Origin: Branchiostoma lanceolatum
Taxonomy: Eukaryota; Chordata; Leptocardii; Amphioxiformes; Branchiostomatidae
DNA: 64,000 bases
Assembly: GCF_035083965.1 (NCBI RefSeq)
Contig: NC_089726.1
Location: 13,521,501 to 13,585,500 of the forward strand
Reading direction: 5' to 3'
A model generated the notes under the pieces. It was given only the letters and a program-made list of their open reading frames with translations, did not search any database and was not told the origin of the DNA. The position numbers and the translations under genes were made by a program. Below are positions 33,040 through 46,311 of this stretch, in pieces; positions within the stretch are counted from its first letter, which is position 1, and each line of letters starts with the position of its first letter.

Positions 33040-34360
33040 TGTACACAAAGTCTTCCATTAGAAAGCCAGGCGCTCATATACAGCCAAGATGGTGCCGAAA
33101 AAAAAGGGTTACTCTCTGTACAGCATTCAGGCTAAAATCATGCACTTGGTTGCTACAGAACTGACTACATAGAACACTACACCATATGGTACTACTAAAA
33201 CTGCCTCCAAATGCCAGCTACTGCTCTCTGCAATGTAGACAAATCATTACATTATTCTTTTTTTAAACCATATTACAGGTGGAACCCATGTACTATCAAA
33301 AATATCTCCTTTACATTTTCATCCTATGGGAATTTTATACACATAGTAGACAACAACAATTGTACAATAGAACAGTTATACTATGGAGCAGGTACACACC
33401 TTTTTGACCATTTTTACACCAGAATTAGCAAGAAGACTTAAACCTGAATAAACATACATTTTAGTAACCGATACTCACTCAGAGGAGGATGGGATACAAC
33501 ATTTTTCCAATTATTTGCAACAGAAACAAACTGTTAGGACATTTTCTTGGTAAGTTCCCCCCATCTACTTGAAAAAAAATCTTCTGCCACTACTACCTAC
33601 CACAATGCTAAGCATAGCCAAACAAACAGAACCAAACGTAGAAGGCAAAAACATCCTACGAACACTATCACTAGCACACATGCTACTCATGTCTAGAGTA
33701 GACCTTCACGCTATGTCTGACATGGGAAGGAGAAAATCTGGCTACATCAATTGATGGAATGTTAGGAACAAAATGTCAGAGCGTGAAGCATGTTTTACTT
33801 TGTCTGGACAAAGTATTTAGGAGTCTATACAAGTTAAACACCTTCAATCTTACAATCTTTTGTTTTCCTAATACAAGGTATAACTGTAGTGGTTCCAAGC
33901 TCAAAGACTAGTAACATGAAATACTTCTACAGAATACACAGCTCGTACAGTTACAGGGCGAAGTGTTAGTCATCTAGTTCTGAGAAAGTCTTCAAACAAG
34001 AACAGTTATCATCTTTAAGGGGTAAGGAAACTCTGATATTCAGAGTTTTTCGTGTAGTTAATCTTGCATGGGTCAAATGCAATCAATAACACTGGGTGCT
34101 TCACCACAGTGGTGGGCATCAGCCACAATATGATAAAATTTGCAAAGTACTTCAAGAACCTTAAAAACAATGTATTTTACAGGTTGGTAATTACTGTAAG
34201 CAGTTACTATACACCTGAATTATTTTTTGAGATCATTTTTACATTACTATACACTCACAACATTGACAGATCCGAAACTGTAGACAGGCTGGACAGAGAG
34301 GCTTAAGTTTACAAGCTTATCTGACAGTTACTGTGCAGGAAGGATACAGACAGTATTGTA

Positions 34361-34368
34361 TATATACA
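34361..34368 (-). promoter_or_regulatory. Possible Pumilio element in KMT2E 3' UTR
   Basis: The minus strand reads TGTATATA, matching the Pumilio consensus UGUANAUA, about 95 nt after the stop. The motif is short and sits in a partly palindromic AT stretch, so chance is possible. Confidence 0.3.
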
Positions 34369-34463
34369 ACAGACTTTCAGATGGTAGGCATACAGGAGGC
34401 AGACATACTGACAATGAAGTCGAGTAAAATAACACAAGCAATCTTGGTCAATGTACAAAGCAG

Positions 34464-37400
34464 TTACTGTCGGTAGTAGGAACTACTGGCAGAGTAGGAC
34501 TGTGGATACGGGGGGCGAGGGGGAGGTGGGGTGGGTGCCTTGCCAATGGGGTTATGTCCGTAGGCCCCAGAGGGGGTAGCTTGCTGTTGATGGTATTCTC
34601 CACTGTACGCCTGCTGAGTGTAATACTGGCTGCCCTGCGTAGACTGGGCCTGTGCGGGGTACTGTTGGTACGTCTGGGGCTGCTGGTACTGTGCAGGATA
34701 CTGCTGCTGCTGGTAGGACGTGTATGTCTGCTGGGGGGCGGGGGGATAGGTTGTCCCTGAGGGGGCAGAGGTGGTGTGGTACTGCTGAGGCTGGGGACGG
34801 CTGTAGTAGCTCTGCTGCTGCTGCTGCTGAGGAGGTGCTGGGGGCTGCTCGGAGTAACCCTGTGTTCCAGAGGCTGGAGGGTTGTAGGTGCTGGAGCGAG
34901 GTTGGGCCGGGTATGTGGTAGGGATGGGCTGGGGTTGTTGGTGCTGCTGCTGCTGTGTACTGGGGCTCCTGAACTCCTGTCTCTGTAAAAGTATGAGAAG
35001 AATGTCAGTACATGAAAATTTCATGACTTCTACATTGTCTTCCATATGCCTTTTTGCCAATATCAGTCCACTTGTGAGAGCGAATGCAGTCAATGAGCCT
35101 TTAATATCCTATCAATTGTTCCCTGTTATCTTTATTCTATTCCTTAAGGTCATACTTACAATATTACAAAAATCAACAACCAACCGTTCAAGCTAGGACA
35201 AGAAAAATTCCACTTTTGTTTCCACTACACTACACTACACAAACTTAAGTTGAAAGAGACTAACATACAGTACTACTTACAGGGTTGTATCTGGTCAGAG
35301 AAGGAGAAGCACCAGCCTGCACAGGGCTGCTCGCTACTGGGCTCTTCACATAGGAGCGGGGGTCCTTGGTCTCTCCTTCTGAAAGTTTATCTGGAAGAAT
35401 TCCAACACCAAACAATCATCATTACAATGTAGTCATGCAAAACAAACTTACAATCAGTAAAAATGAAAGACAAAGCCTGCAGAACTTTGTGATATGATTT
35501 GAAAATTACGTTTGAAAGTTTAATACTGAAGGTAAACTTAAGATGCTTACCATGGTTGTATCTGGCATCAGGGCCGTTTTTGATGGGAGGAGGGGGTGGG
35601 GGTGGCGTCCTGTGCTTGCTGGGAGGGGGAGGGGGTGTGTGCTTGCTGGGCGGTGGAGGTGGAGGGGCCGGGGAATGGGACCGAACAGGAGAGTGGTTAC
35701 TGTCCACAGACACTGAGCGACTGTATGCATGCCCTGTGGGGAAAAAAACAACAGAAGGATCAATAAAAAGGTTCCTTGTTTTGGTGACACACCCTCACAA
35801 AAATGCAACACACATAGAATATGTCATTTCCTTGTAAACATATACAATCCAGCTCTGTACAACCTGTAAATCCTGTACAGGATACTTAACAATGTCTCAA
35901 AACCAAATGCCCAGAGCAAAACCAAATGCCCGGAGCAAAACCAAATGCCCAGAGCACATAAGAAGTTGAAGGGACATGCTATGGTCTAGTGAACCAGAAT
36001 GAGATAGACAAGTTACCTGGCTCCTTCTCCTTTCTATCCTTGTCTTTCTTCTCCATGCCTCTCTCCGTGCTCTGCCTGAGTTCTCGTCTGAACCTTTGCA
36101 GGGGGTCCTCCTCACGTATCCTCTCCACAGAGGTGGGAGTGCTCCTGTCACAGGGACAAAAACACAGTCAACAGAGAACAAAAACCATCTCTACCTCTGC
36201 ATTTTCACACAAAATGTGCATACCCAATATTCCTTCATTTCCCAGGTCTTGGATTTTTTTCTACTTGAAATAAAATGCAGCAGAGTAGGCTCAGTAGATA
36301 TATCTAAGAAGCAAGTTGTACAGGTGCTGCTGATTTAGCATTCCATTTGAAATAATGTATTGGAGAAAATTCTATTCAAGAAATGGCTTCAAGTGCAATT
36401 GGTTACAAGCTAAATGCAGAATAAGTTGTCATGTTTTTACAGCAATTTGCTGCACAGACAGTCACAAAAGTTGCCACAGATGCCACTTATGCCTTACCTT
36501 TGCAATCTCATGTAATGTACAGACCTAGCAGAGGCAAAGGAATGGAAGAGTGAAGCCTATGAATCAATGGATTACAAGGAAAGGCAAAGATTCAAAGAGG
36601 AAAAGAAGATAAAGAACTGATCTGAGGGTAAGAATGCTCATTACAGTGTCCCTGTGGGCAAAATGGAAGGATTGAAGCACCAGAGTAGTGTTGTTAAAGA
36701 AAGCTAACCTGCAATGCATGTACATCTATGTAACTACATATTGTTTCTTTGCTGAACACACGGAACACATACCAGCGCTTGTCCATATCATCCACTGCCT
36801 TCCGATCTTTCTCTTTGTCCTTGCACTCTACCTCCACTGTGTGTTCATACGATGACATGTTGGAGAGTGGGGACATCATTCGGTTCTTGATTGGGGTGGA
36901 GGGTGCGCTGTCAGGGGCCAGTTTAGTGGGTGTAGAGGCTGCACTGCTATTGGCACTGGAGTTGCCATCTTTCTGTCCTTGCTGCTTCCTCTTGCGGTAT
37001 TCCAACAATGACACCTAGAGAGACATTTGTTTTTAGAGGCAAGGCCAAATAGAAAATTGCATCCCATATATGTAGGAAAATAAACATGCATGTAAAATTG
37101 TAAACAGAAAATTTGAGAATTCCGTGGTAACTATGACTCTTTGAAACAATCTCTTCGGCTACGTATTCCTTAAAATGTATGTTGCAACTTTTCAGTCTTT
37201 TTTTTACCTTTCTCTTTGCAATTGGTTTGGAGCCTCCATCTTCTTGGGCTGCTACTGGCCCTGGCCCCAGACTTACTGGGGTGGACGGTGCCGACCCAAT
37301 GGGCTCTTCACTTTTCGCTGCATACAGACTTGGCAACGATGCGCTCAGGGACACACCGTCCTGTCTGAGAAAGTCACCTCCACTTGGAATAGTTCTCTCC

Positions 37401-40400
37401 TCACTTGCAACCACCTTGGGCTCCCCATAGCAGTTCAAAGATCCGGTTGCCTCAAAGTCGCTCGATCTCTGTCCTGGTCTATTTTCATATTCTGGTTTCC
37501 GCTCGTCCTGGAGCAAGGTGCCATCTGACAATGATCTATGGAACTCTGGGGAAGCCATTTCCTTTTTGAAGGGAGAGGAATACCTGGGTCTTGGGTCTCC
37601 ATCTCTCTGGGAGTCAGTCCTTGTATCAAGCCTTTCTGACAAGGTCCTCTGATACAGGCTGCCACTCAAGCTAAGGCTTGAGGCATGGGAATCGTTCAGA
37701 GATGAACAAGAGTTTTGCAGAGTTTGCATGGAAACCTGTGACTCAGACAACGAGCTGGACAAGTCTGTCCTTTCCCTCCCTGAAGGGTCACATTCCATTG
37801 GAATGTTGGCTGGTTCAGAATACTCCGTGATAGCCGTGGAATTTTCCTCTACCTCCTTCTCCTCCTCCTGTGGCATTAAGTCTCTGGAGGAGTCTCCATG
37901 CACGCAGCTTTCTCTTCCCTCGTGCTTAAGGTCCAAGCTTGACATGCGGGCCCGCAGCAGGCTGGTTTCAGAACCTGACTTCTGTAAATGTCTATCCAAG
38001 CCTGATGCTGAGGTCACGCTGGATGCCAGAGAAGACAAGCTGTCCACGGAGGCCTGCTTAGAAAGTACCACCTGGCAGAGATGAACGAAACAATGTCAAG
38101 TTAACAACACCAGATAGTAAATGGGAGCATACAAGAGAATTAGAACATGACTTTTTAAACGGGTTGCTTTAATGTCTCTATGAAAATATCTTATGTACAG
38201 TACTTTTCAAACATACTATGGATAGAATTAACTAGAATCACTGAGCAGCACATCACTTATCACATCACAAGAGCATGATTATAAGCCCATCATCAACACA
38301 CTCAACAAGAGCCACGGTACTGCACATTCCACAATACAGGCAACAATCTGTAGGAGGAATACCAAAGTGAAGTACATGTTAAAATAGTAAAGCATCCCGG
38401 CTGGGACCTTAAGAATTCTGTTTGATAAGTCAAGTCCTGTCCAGAGATGTGTGGAGTTATTTTTGGGTATGTTGATATACTACAGACTGCCTAGCTGTCA
38501 GTTATTGTTTTTTTTTGATAGGAACATCATTTAGTATTCAAAATTTGACACTACAATAAATCAACATACTGCCATTCCCTATTAGTAGGACAATCAAAAC
38601 TGTAGAGGTGTGGCCTGTTTGAGTTATCATAAGGTGAAAGACATTAAGAAAGCTTTAAGTCTATAAATAATTGTGGGTTTGAGTAACTGCTACCTTAAGT
38701 ATCTATAAATAATTGTGTTATAGTTTTTGCCAAGGACATACTTCACATTGACATTCCCAGCAGAATTCAACATCATTACAATCCTTTGATTTTTAAAAAA
38801 GATTTGTATCATGCCTTTGTTTCGGTTCTTTTTGAGGGACACAAACAGAACCTTTATCAATGCATATCTTCTTCATTTTGATTGGTACAGATCTTGTCGG
38901 TTCTGGGTTAGTTGGATTATGTGATTACTGATCAAAGCAAAGGCAGCATCTGCTACTGTGGAAATCAATTGATTGGTGAACGATCAGGTTTCACAGCAAA
39001 CCAAAACGCAACGAAACGAAAAAACGAACACATTTGTCAGACCATTTACCTGGAAGGCATAGTACTGAGGTGGGTTAGAGTCATTGTTTAAGTCATGGTC
39101 ATGAGCAGGGGAGTTTTCAGGTGAGGAGATGTTCTGCAGGGGTAAAGAGAACGGAGGCATGTGGTCATGCATTACACAATACATAAGACATGCTGCATTC
39201 TACTCAACTTAGGCAGTCTGCCAGCATCTACATTCTACTGAGCATGCTTAATACAGAGAAAAATAGAATACAAGATGAACTAAAAGTAATGCTCAGAAAG
39301 GAAGTCTGCAATCACTACAAAAGAAGAGTTTATATTTTGGGCAGTTGTGAGAATTTCCGTTTCAAGTTTTACATCAATACAAGTGACTAATCTAAATTTG
39401 AGATGGTTTGTCAGCTATCCTTGCTGGATCAGGGTTGGATCTTGAATTTGTCCTCAGCTTTGTAGGACTCTTTTCCTCATCATTCCAGCATTTGGAAGGC
39501 TTCCCTGTGGTGCTGATAGGCTATGTATCATGATAAAGCTTGGTAACGTTATGTTGGTTATACATTTTAAAGCTACAAGGTTTTACCTCAAACTGTGGAG
39601 TGCCTGGTGTGACTGGAGTGACGGGTGAGTACAAGGGTTTGAAGCCGTTCCTCATGGCATCATTGATCACAATCTTTGGCCTGGGTCCCTGTTTGGCAGC
39701 ACAGTCCGTCTCCCCTGCAGAGGGTGGAGGAGTCATTGGCATGGGAGACATGCTCCCCTCTCCGGAGATGGACACTCTCAGCCTTCTCTTCTTCAGCGGA
39801 GTCATCAGTTCTGACAAAGCAACACAACAGAGTCAGGTATCATTTACTGGATTCTTAGCTATACAACCAAAGGGATCTTATCTGCAGACGTTTTGGTGAC
39901 CCTTTGGCTACCGTCATCAGGGTTTCAAGAACTCTACTACTGTATTGCAAGGATGCTGTCAGGGTTGGATCTTGATTTGTCCTCAGCTTTGTAGGACTTG
40001 TTTCCTCATCATTCCAGCATTTTACTATAAACAGGAGGGTGAGATATAGTAAAGAAATTATGTTAACTTATTGTAGAATTTATAAGGAGACCTACATAAA
40101 CTCTTGGTGTAAGTGGATAATTCTAAATGATAAAGCCATGCTGAAGCTGTGCCTCACCTCCTCCTGTCTCCTTCCCTGATAATGATGAGATGCTGCCAGT
40201 TGGCGACACACACTGTGGACTGTCTGGACCGTTCATGCCTGTTAAACCTGGGCTGAGGGAACCACCACTGGGAGCTGGGGAGTTACAGCCGCTACTGGGG
40301 CCATTGCTGCTTCCTTCACTCATCGCCTGGCGCAGCCACCGCTGTGGAGAACAAGCATGTTAAGATTGTTAATTTGTGTGCAGGTAACCGCTATTACTGG

Positions 40401-43400
40401 ACTACGCCGTAAAGCTACAACATGATCATTGTATAAAGGCTACTGATTAAGTTTGAGGTTAAATGCTCCATTCTGGATGATTTTATTGACAGAAGTACAC
40501 AATTAATGGTGATAAAAGTGGGTGCTGTTGCAAAGATCAAGTTTCACTGACGTTTCTATGGCAATGTGTCCCACTCTTGCAACCCCAGGGAGGAAGGTGG
40601 GGTGCAGAGAACAAGGTAGAAGGATGTATGAGGCCAGCTGGGCTCACATTTGAGCCAGCTGTAATACATGGTGATGGTAGTTTGAGGCAGCTAGGGTGAT
40701 ATCATTCAAGTCAGACAAGCAGAGAGAAACAAGTAGACACAAGGGGTTTCTTTTCAGAAGATGACATGTGATTTTATCACCCAAAAAGAAGATACCTCTG
40801 GCCAAATATGGAGTTACAGTAAGAGCCATGAAGAAAAGTACAACTCTGCTTCAATTACAGGGAAACCCCAGAGGACAAGTCACATGGTGAGACAATGCTG
40901 TGTACCTTTTTAGCCGAGCCGAAGCTTGAATCCAAGCTGGGTCTCTGCCTGGTCTTGGTGGCACTAGCCGGCACATTGTGGCCAGGTCGGAGCACGTATG
41001 CGGGTCCGGGGCTGCGTGCAGTCATGCTGGTGCTGCGTGTGTATGTAGAGACACTTGGACATGTGGTGGTCCCTGTGCTGAAGTCTGAGGGCTCCGTCTT
41101 GATCAGGAGTGGCTTGTGGGCTGACTGCTCGTTAGCTTTCTCATTCAGCCATTCATTCACAAAGAACTGTTGAGGCAAGAGCTATTGTTATTCTCAGATA
41201 AAGATGATTAGCAGGTTTTCAAGAGCCAAAATATTTCTCATTAAGCTGTTCTGATGTAAAGCATAAGGATAAAATTCAAACAGTGTAATAAAAGAATCTT
41301 TAATTCTTTTACAGGATTTACGAACCACAAAGACTAACTGAATAAGTTACATCATTATAGATGTATGTTTGCCAGGTAGTGCAGTTTGTAAAGAACATGC
41401 TAGGAGGCATTCAACAACTAAACCAAATTGGGACACATGCAGGTACTAAGATTTTCTTTCAAGGGAGACAAATCTACCTTTTTGGTTTTGGGAAACTTGA
41501 AGCCTTTGCCCAATGCAGCAGGGGATGGCTGTGGGGCAGCAGTAGTAACAGAGACTGTAGAAACTGTGAGTTCCTGGGCCAATGATGGAGATGGAATGGA
41601 AGGGGACAGGGCAGACACTGGAGTGGTTGGTGTGCTCAACTTCAGCTCTATCTCGGTAGTGACAACCTCCGTGTTTGCAGCTGTTTCCGTGATGGGCGAC
41701 ATGGGCATGTCGGAGCTGCAAGTGCTGTTGAGGCGCTGCCTCCCTCTAGCCGCATGATTCCGTCGGCTCTGACTACGACGTCTCCTGAAAGAGAACAATC
41801 AAATCTTAACAGGCCCTTCAGACAATTACAATAATCATGGCCTAGTTATAGCCCCAGCACAGCCCCATTTTCAGAATCCAGTGATGCTTCAGTGGCAGAC
41901 AGGTAAACATGCAACAAAATAGTAACTGTATACTCACTGCACCTTACTGCTTAATGTTTCAAAGCATTTTCAAGTTAAAAAAAAAAGGAATGTTTAATGT
42001 TCAAGAGAGCATGACAAACACATGCAAGATAATCCTGGCAGGCAACCAAAGTATTACAAAGATGAGGTTCCATTTGCCATTCTGTTTTGTTGTGGAATGC
42101 AAGAATGTACCTTCTAATCTGTCTGTGAGGCGTGGCAGTCTGCTTGGGAATATCCTCAATGTCCTTGGGCTGAAATAACAAATGGTCAAGGTTCCATTAG
42201 CACAATGGAACAGGTCCAAAACATGCTCCAAAATATTTCTGACAAATGCAGTGCTTGTAACAGAGAAGGATATCTATCTGAGACAGAAAGACTAGTACAT
42301 TGTGTAGGCTTTTTAACTGGTATTTGCTGGATCAGGGTTGGATCTTGAATTGTCCTCAGTAGTATAGGACGAATGGAGTCATCATTCCAGCAAGACTTAA
42401 CACAGAGAAAACAAGGTTATGACTAATATAGTCTAATGCACAAGTTTGTTTGGTATATACCATGGGCTCTTCTCCTTCCTTATTCTCACAATCAGGGACC
42501 TTGGTCTGCTTCTGTTTCTCGATCCTGGCGTGGGCAGCCCTACTCCGCGCCGCACGCTTCTCCATCCGCTCAAACGTTCTCATCACGGCTTCCAGCTTCC
42601 GCTCTTCACGTGTCTGAAACAAACACAACAATATGCACTGAAGAAAAAAATTCCAAGACACATTCTTAAAACCTAGGGAGTTCAGCAAACATAAAAAAGT
42701 CATCAGATTAGTCAACATGACAGCCTAATGTATTCTACTCTGACTATAACCTATGGCCAAGTCGGATAGGTTGTAAAATTAACAGAGGTTCTGCCAAAAC
42801 AAATTGCAGAATAAACCATACCTCCTTTCTCTGGCATTTTATCGCAATCAACCAAATAAATTGAGGCTGATTGTTTTTCAGTGGACCAATGAAAATAAGC
42901 ACACAGAATTTTGTATCCAACAAAAACATAAGAACAAGTTAAGGTCTAAAAGGGCAGCAAGATCCTGCCTAAAACATGAGCTGATATTCCCATGTTGATG
43001 TCCCCACTACACACTTGGCTAACTGTTAGCTATGCGTCAGACGGGCTTGCCACTCCTCTTAGACATAACCAAGTGTCTCTACTATAAACAAACCCGTCTG
43101 ACAGACCTGTAGACAAAATTATGACTGTTCAAGGAGGGTTATTGTCTGCTACTTCAGTCAATCAGCCCTATCCAATCTGGAAACATGGCAGCTCCACATC
43201 CACAACCAACCTCTGTGAAACATGGCCATCCCCATATATGGGCAGCCCAGTTCTGAAGTGACCTAATTAGCCTGCCAGGACATAATAAGCCTTCTTGACC
43301 TTTGCCGTATTTCTCATTTATGTCAACAGCATCGGCCAGTTGGAAATTTGCCACATTCAACACATGTGAGTCAATAATTCTGAAACACATTCCTCTCTTG

Positions 43401-46272
43401 TTCCCCATGTTGAGGATGCTTTAGAAAGACTGTTTCACACAGTTTCTACAACACGAGGAGCATGTTTGTTTGCCATGTGCATGGGACACTGATTTCAACT
43501 TCACTTATCTAGTCTGTGCAGATATGGGGCCAGCAGTTTCCAGCAACCCAAAACAGCTTGCATACCACATTAGTCAAGAGGGGTGACTTTCACTTTTTAA
43601 TATCAGCTCATAACAAGTATCATTTATTGCCTATGGCTTGTTTCTTTTGTGTGCTTAGCCTAGTTCTGAGGTATGGTAGATGGGTAAGTAGTCTTTAAGA
43701 TCAGTTCTTTTATCAGCTATGGGATTTTTCACCCAACAGATGAACAGCCTGAGGGTAATTTTGTGCGGAGGGAGAAACAAAAGGTGTATTTTCGGTGCTG
43801 CCCAAGCCCCCTTCTGTTGGGAGAAGAGCTCACCATCTTTCTTCTTCTTTCCTCAGCAGCCTCCTCAGTTTCTACATCCACATCTTTGCTCTCATCCTCG
43901 CCATCGGAGGTCATGTGGTTCTGACAAAAATGACGAATGGTAAGGTTCAGACTCCCACTGATGTAATCAGGCGAAGAGTGCAAGGAGATGCGTGCCAACT
44001 GTGCTTATGGGGCAACTAAAAGATGTTGCACTGCTTACAATATTGTGTCTGTAAGCTTCCAAGCGCAGAGTAGCAGATTTGACAACAGGTTTATCTAGCC
44101 TCTCCCAACCAATCAGGAAAAGCAACAGATGTTGCTTGTGGAACTTTCCATTTCATGCTTATTCATCTTGTTGAAGCTACACCCAGTTTTGTCTAAATGA
44201 AGTCCAAGCATTGCTTGCTTGTAGACTGGCTAAGTTGCTCATGACTGTAAGAACAACTATCCCCTGTTTAGTAAATGCAAGACGTGCCGTTTCCATGCTT
44301 TCGGCTTGCTTCTTGTAGTGGAACTTTGCAGATTTAAGACTTCAAAAAAGAAACTGAAATGCTATCTGTTGATTGCTGTGACGGTGAGGGTCCTATTTCT
44401 AGTAGCCATGAGCATAGGAAGATTGCTTTCCAACATAAAAATGCTCCTCAGTGATATATGATCGGTAGCAGCAGCACAGAGTAGTGATACAATCGCTCCT
44501 GTTCCAACAGAAATGAAAACCTATCAGCCAGCAGGGCACATTCAGCATAACCACAGACACAGCCTCGTGTGAACTCACCGTGGAGGCGTTATGGTTGAGG
44601 GAGACTCGGAGCGGAGAAACTTTTCTCTGCCGTCCGGTGCTGGACTCGCTGTCTCCACCAGACTGCTGGCCAGATTTGTTCCTTTTTCTCTTTTGCCTGA
44701 ACAAGATTACAGAGAAATGGTTGGGGTCTAGCATCATCATAAATCACAATGTACAGCTTTATCATCATCTGAAATTCCTTCTAAGAACACAAAAGAAATA
44801 GATTTATATCAGACAAAGACTGCCCACTGGATATAAGTTTATAACAATTCTTTAAATAATTTCAGTAACAATGTTTCCAGGGCAGATGTTTAAGTTCATT
44901 TACAACATTGAGCCATGACAAAAGTAAGAAATATATAAACATAAGAAGTGCAAGTCATTTTACATGAAAGTTCTTTCGAAGAAAATAACAAGTCATACCC
45001 AGCAGAAGATAAAAGGCATGTAGCAGAAGATGAAAGGTACTTGTGCATTAATACATCAAACATAAACTTATAAAGTTCTTTAATTGTGGCCAGAGGAAGT
45101 GTATGCTTACTTCAGAAGTTCTTGTTTCTTGGCATTACTTTTTGCCACAGGGCAGCTTTCCCTTTGGCAAGCGCACTCCACTTCACAGGGACTGTAACAT
45201 CAAAGAAAACCAATTCAAAAACCTCCTAATGCAATATGATATTACAAGAAATATGATATTACTATATCCTGTGCCCTCTAGCTACAAACACATGCAAAGG
45301 TGACAAACATTATCACACCTTTATCTGAAAAACATAAATCACTACAACACTGAGAGGTTATTCCTTTAATTGGGTGCTCTTTTGGTAGGAAATTTCTGCT
45401 TCATAAAACATGCATTGGTTTCCCAGGAAAGTGCTGTTAGTTTTTTGAATGCTGTAGATCCAACCTCTCGCCCACACACAACATTGCTAATTGTGATTTA
45501 AGCTGTGGAGGGATCAAACCTAAAATCTTTCAATCCTGATAAATTTCCCCTGGGATGGCCGAACTCTTATCACCATCCCAACATTACCTGTGCATTTTTA
45601 ACACTAAGGAGACAATACCTCTTCTTGCTACCTACCAAACCTTAAAATACATTCTCTTCAATATATGTTATTTCTAAAGACGTCTGATAGAGTGCAATAA
45701 ACGGTACCAAAGTTTTATAAGCACAGGAAATTTATCTAACTGGTAATAAATGACATTACCAGCAGAGGATACAAATCATATGTCCGTGCGTCACTATGAC
45801 GGGAAACAAGCTGCCCACAGTACAAATTAAGAACTCACCAGGTGTCAAAGTCGTAGTCGAACCCGATGGTGATCTCCGTGCCTTTCATGATCTCCTCTAG
45901 CGAGTACACACACAGGTGGATCATACCTTCCAACAGCACATGTCGGACCTACAGCCACAAAACATTGCTTAATCAGCTATAGTGGAGGAAAACTGACATC
46001 AAACAACAACCACTTCAACATTGCCTAACAGGAGGAAGTGTGCAGGAGTAGTAGATCAAATCATCAAAAGAAAGGATGCACACAGATGCACACATTGGCC
46101 ATACAATCTTACATACTTCTTGTTATGCAATGCATTTTCACGAAGTCTTTTATACATGGAGCCTCTCTTGCTACAAAAAAGGACTTGCACTTGATGAGGA
46201 ATTCTGGGGCTTCCCCATCCATGTGCAAGCACGTCTAACCCCCAGATGATGGGGAACAAAAGACGTTAAATT

Positions 46273-46311
<39 letters not shown>

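Larger units (their letters stand above)
33021..34463 (-). other. KMT2E 3' UTR
   Basis: From the stop codon at 34464 to just past a poly(A) signal at 33034-33039 the minus strand is AT-rich and non-coding, which fits a 3' UTR of about 1.4 kb. A UGUAUAUA Pumilio-type element lies at 34361-34368. Confidence 0.55.

Noticed and set aside
34554-35196. Plus-strand frames rich in Leu, Val and Gly opposite the last KMT2E exon
   Set aside because: They arise from reading the Gln/Pro/Tyr-rich repeats of KMT2E backward.
35499-35837. Plus-strand Gly-rich frame opposite a KMT2E exon
   Set aside because: Its Gly runs are the complement of proline codons in the KMT2E exon 35733-35551.
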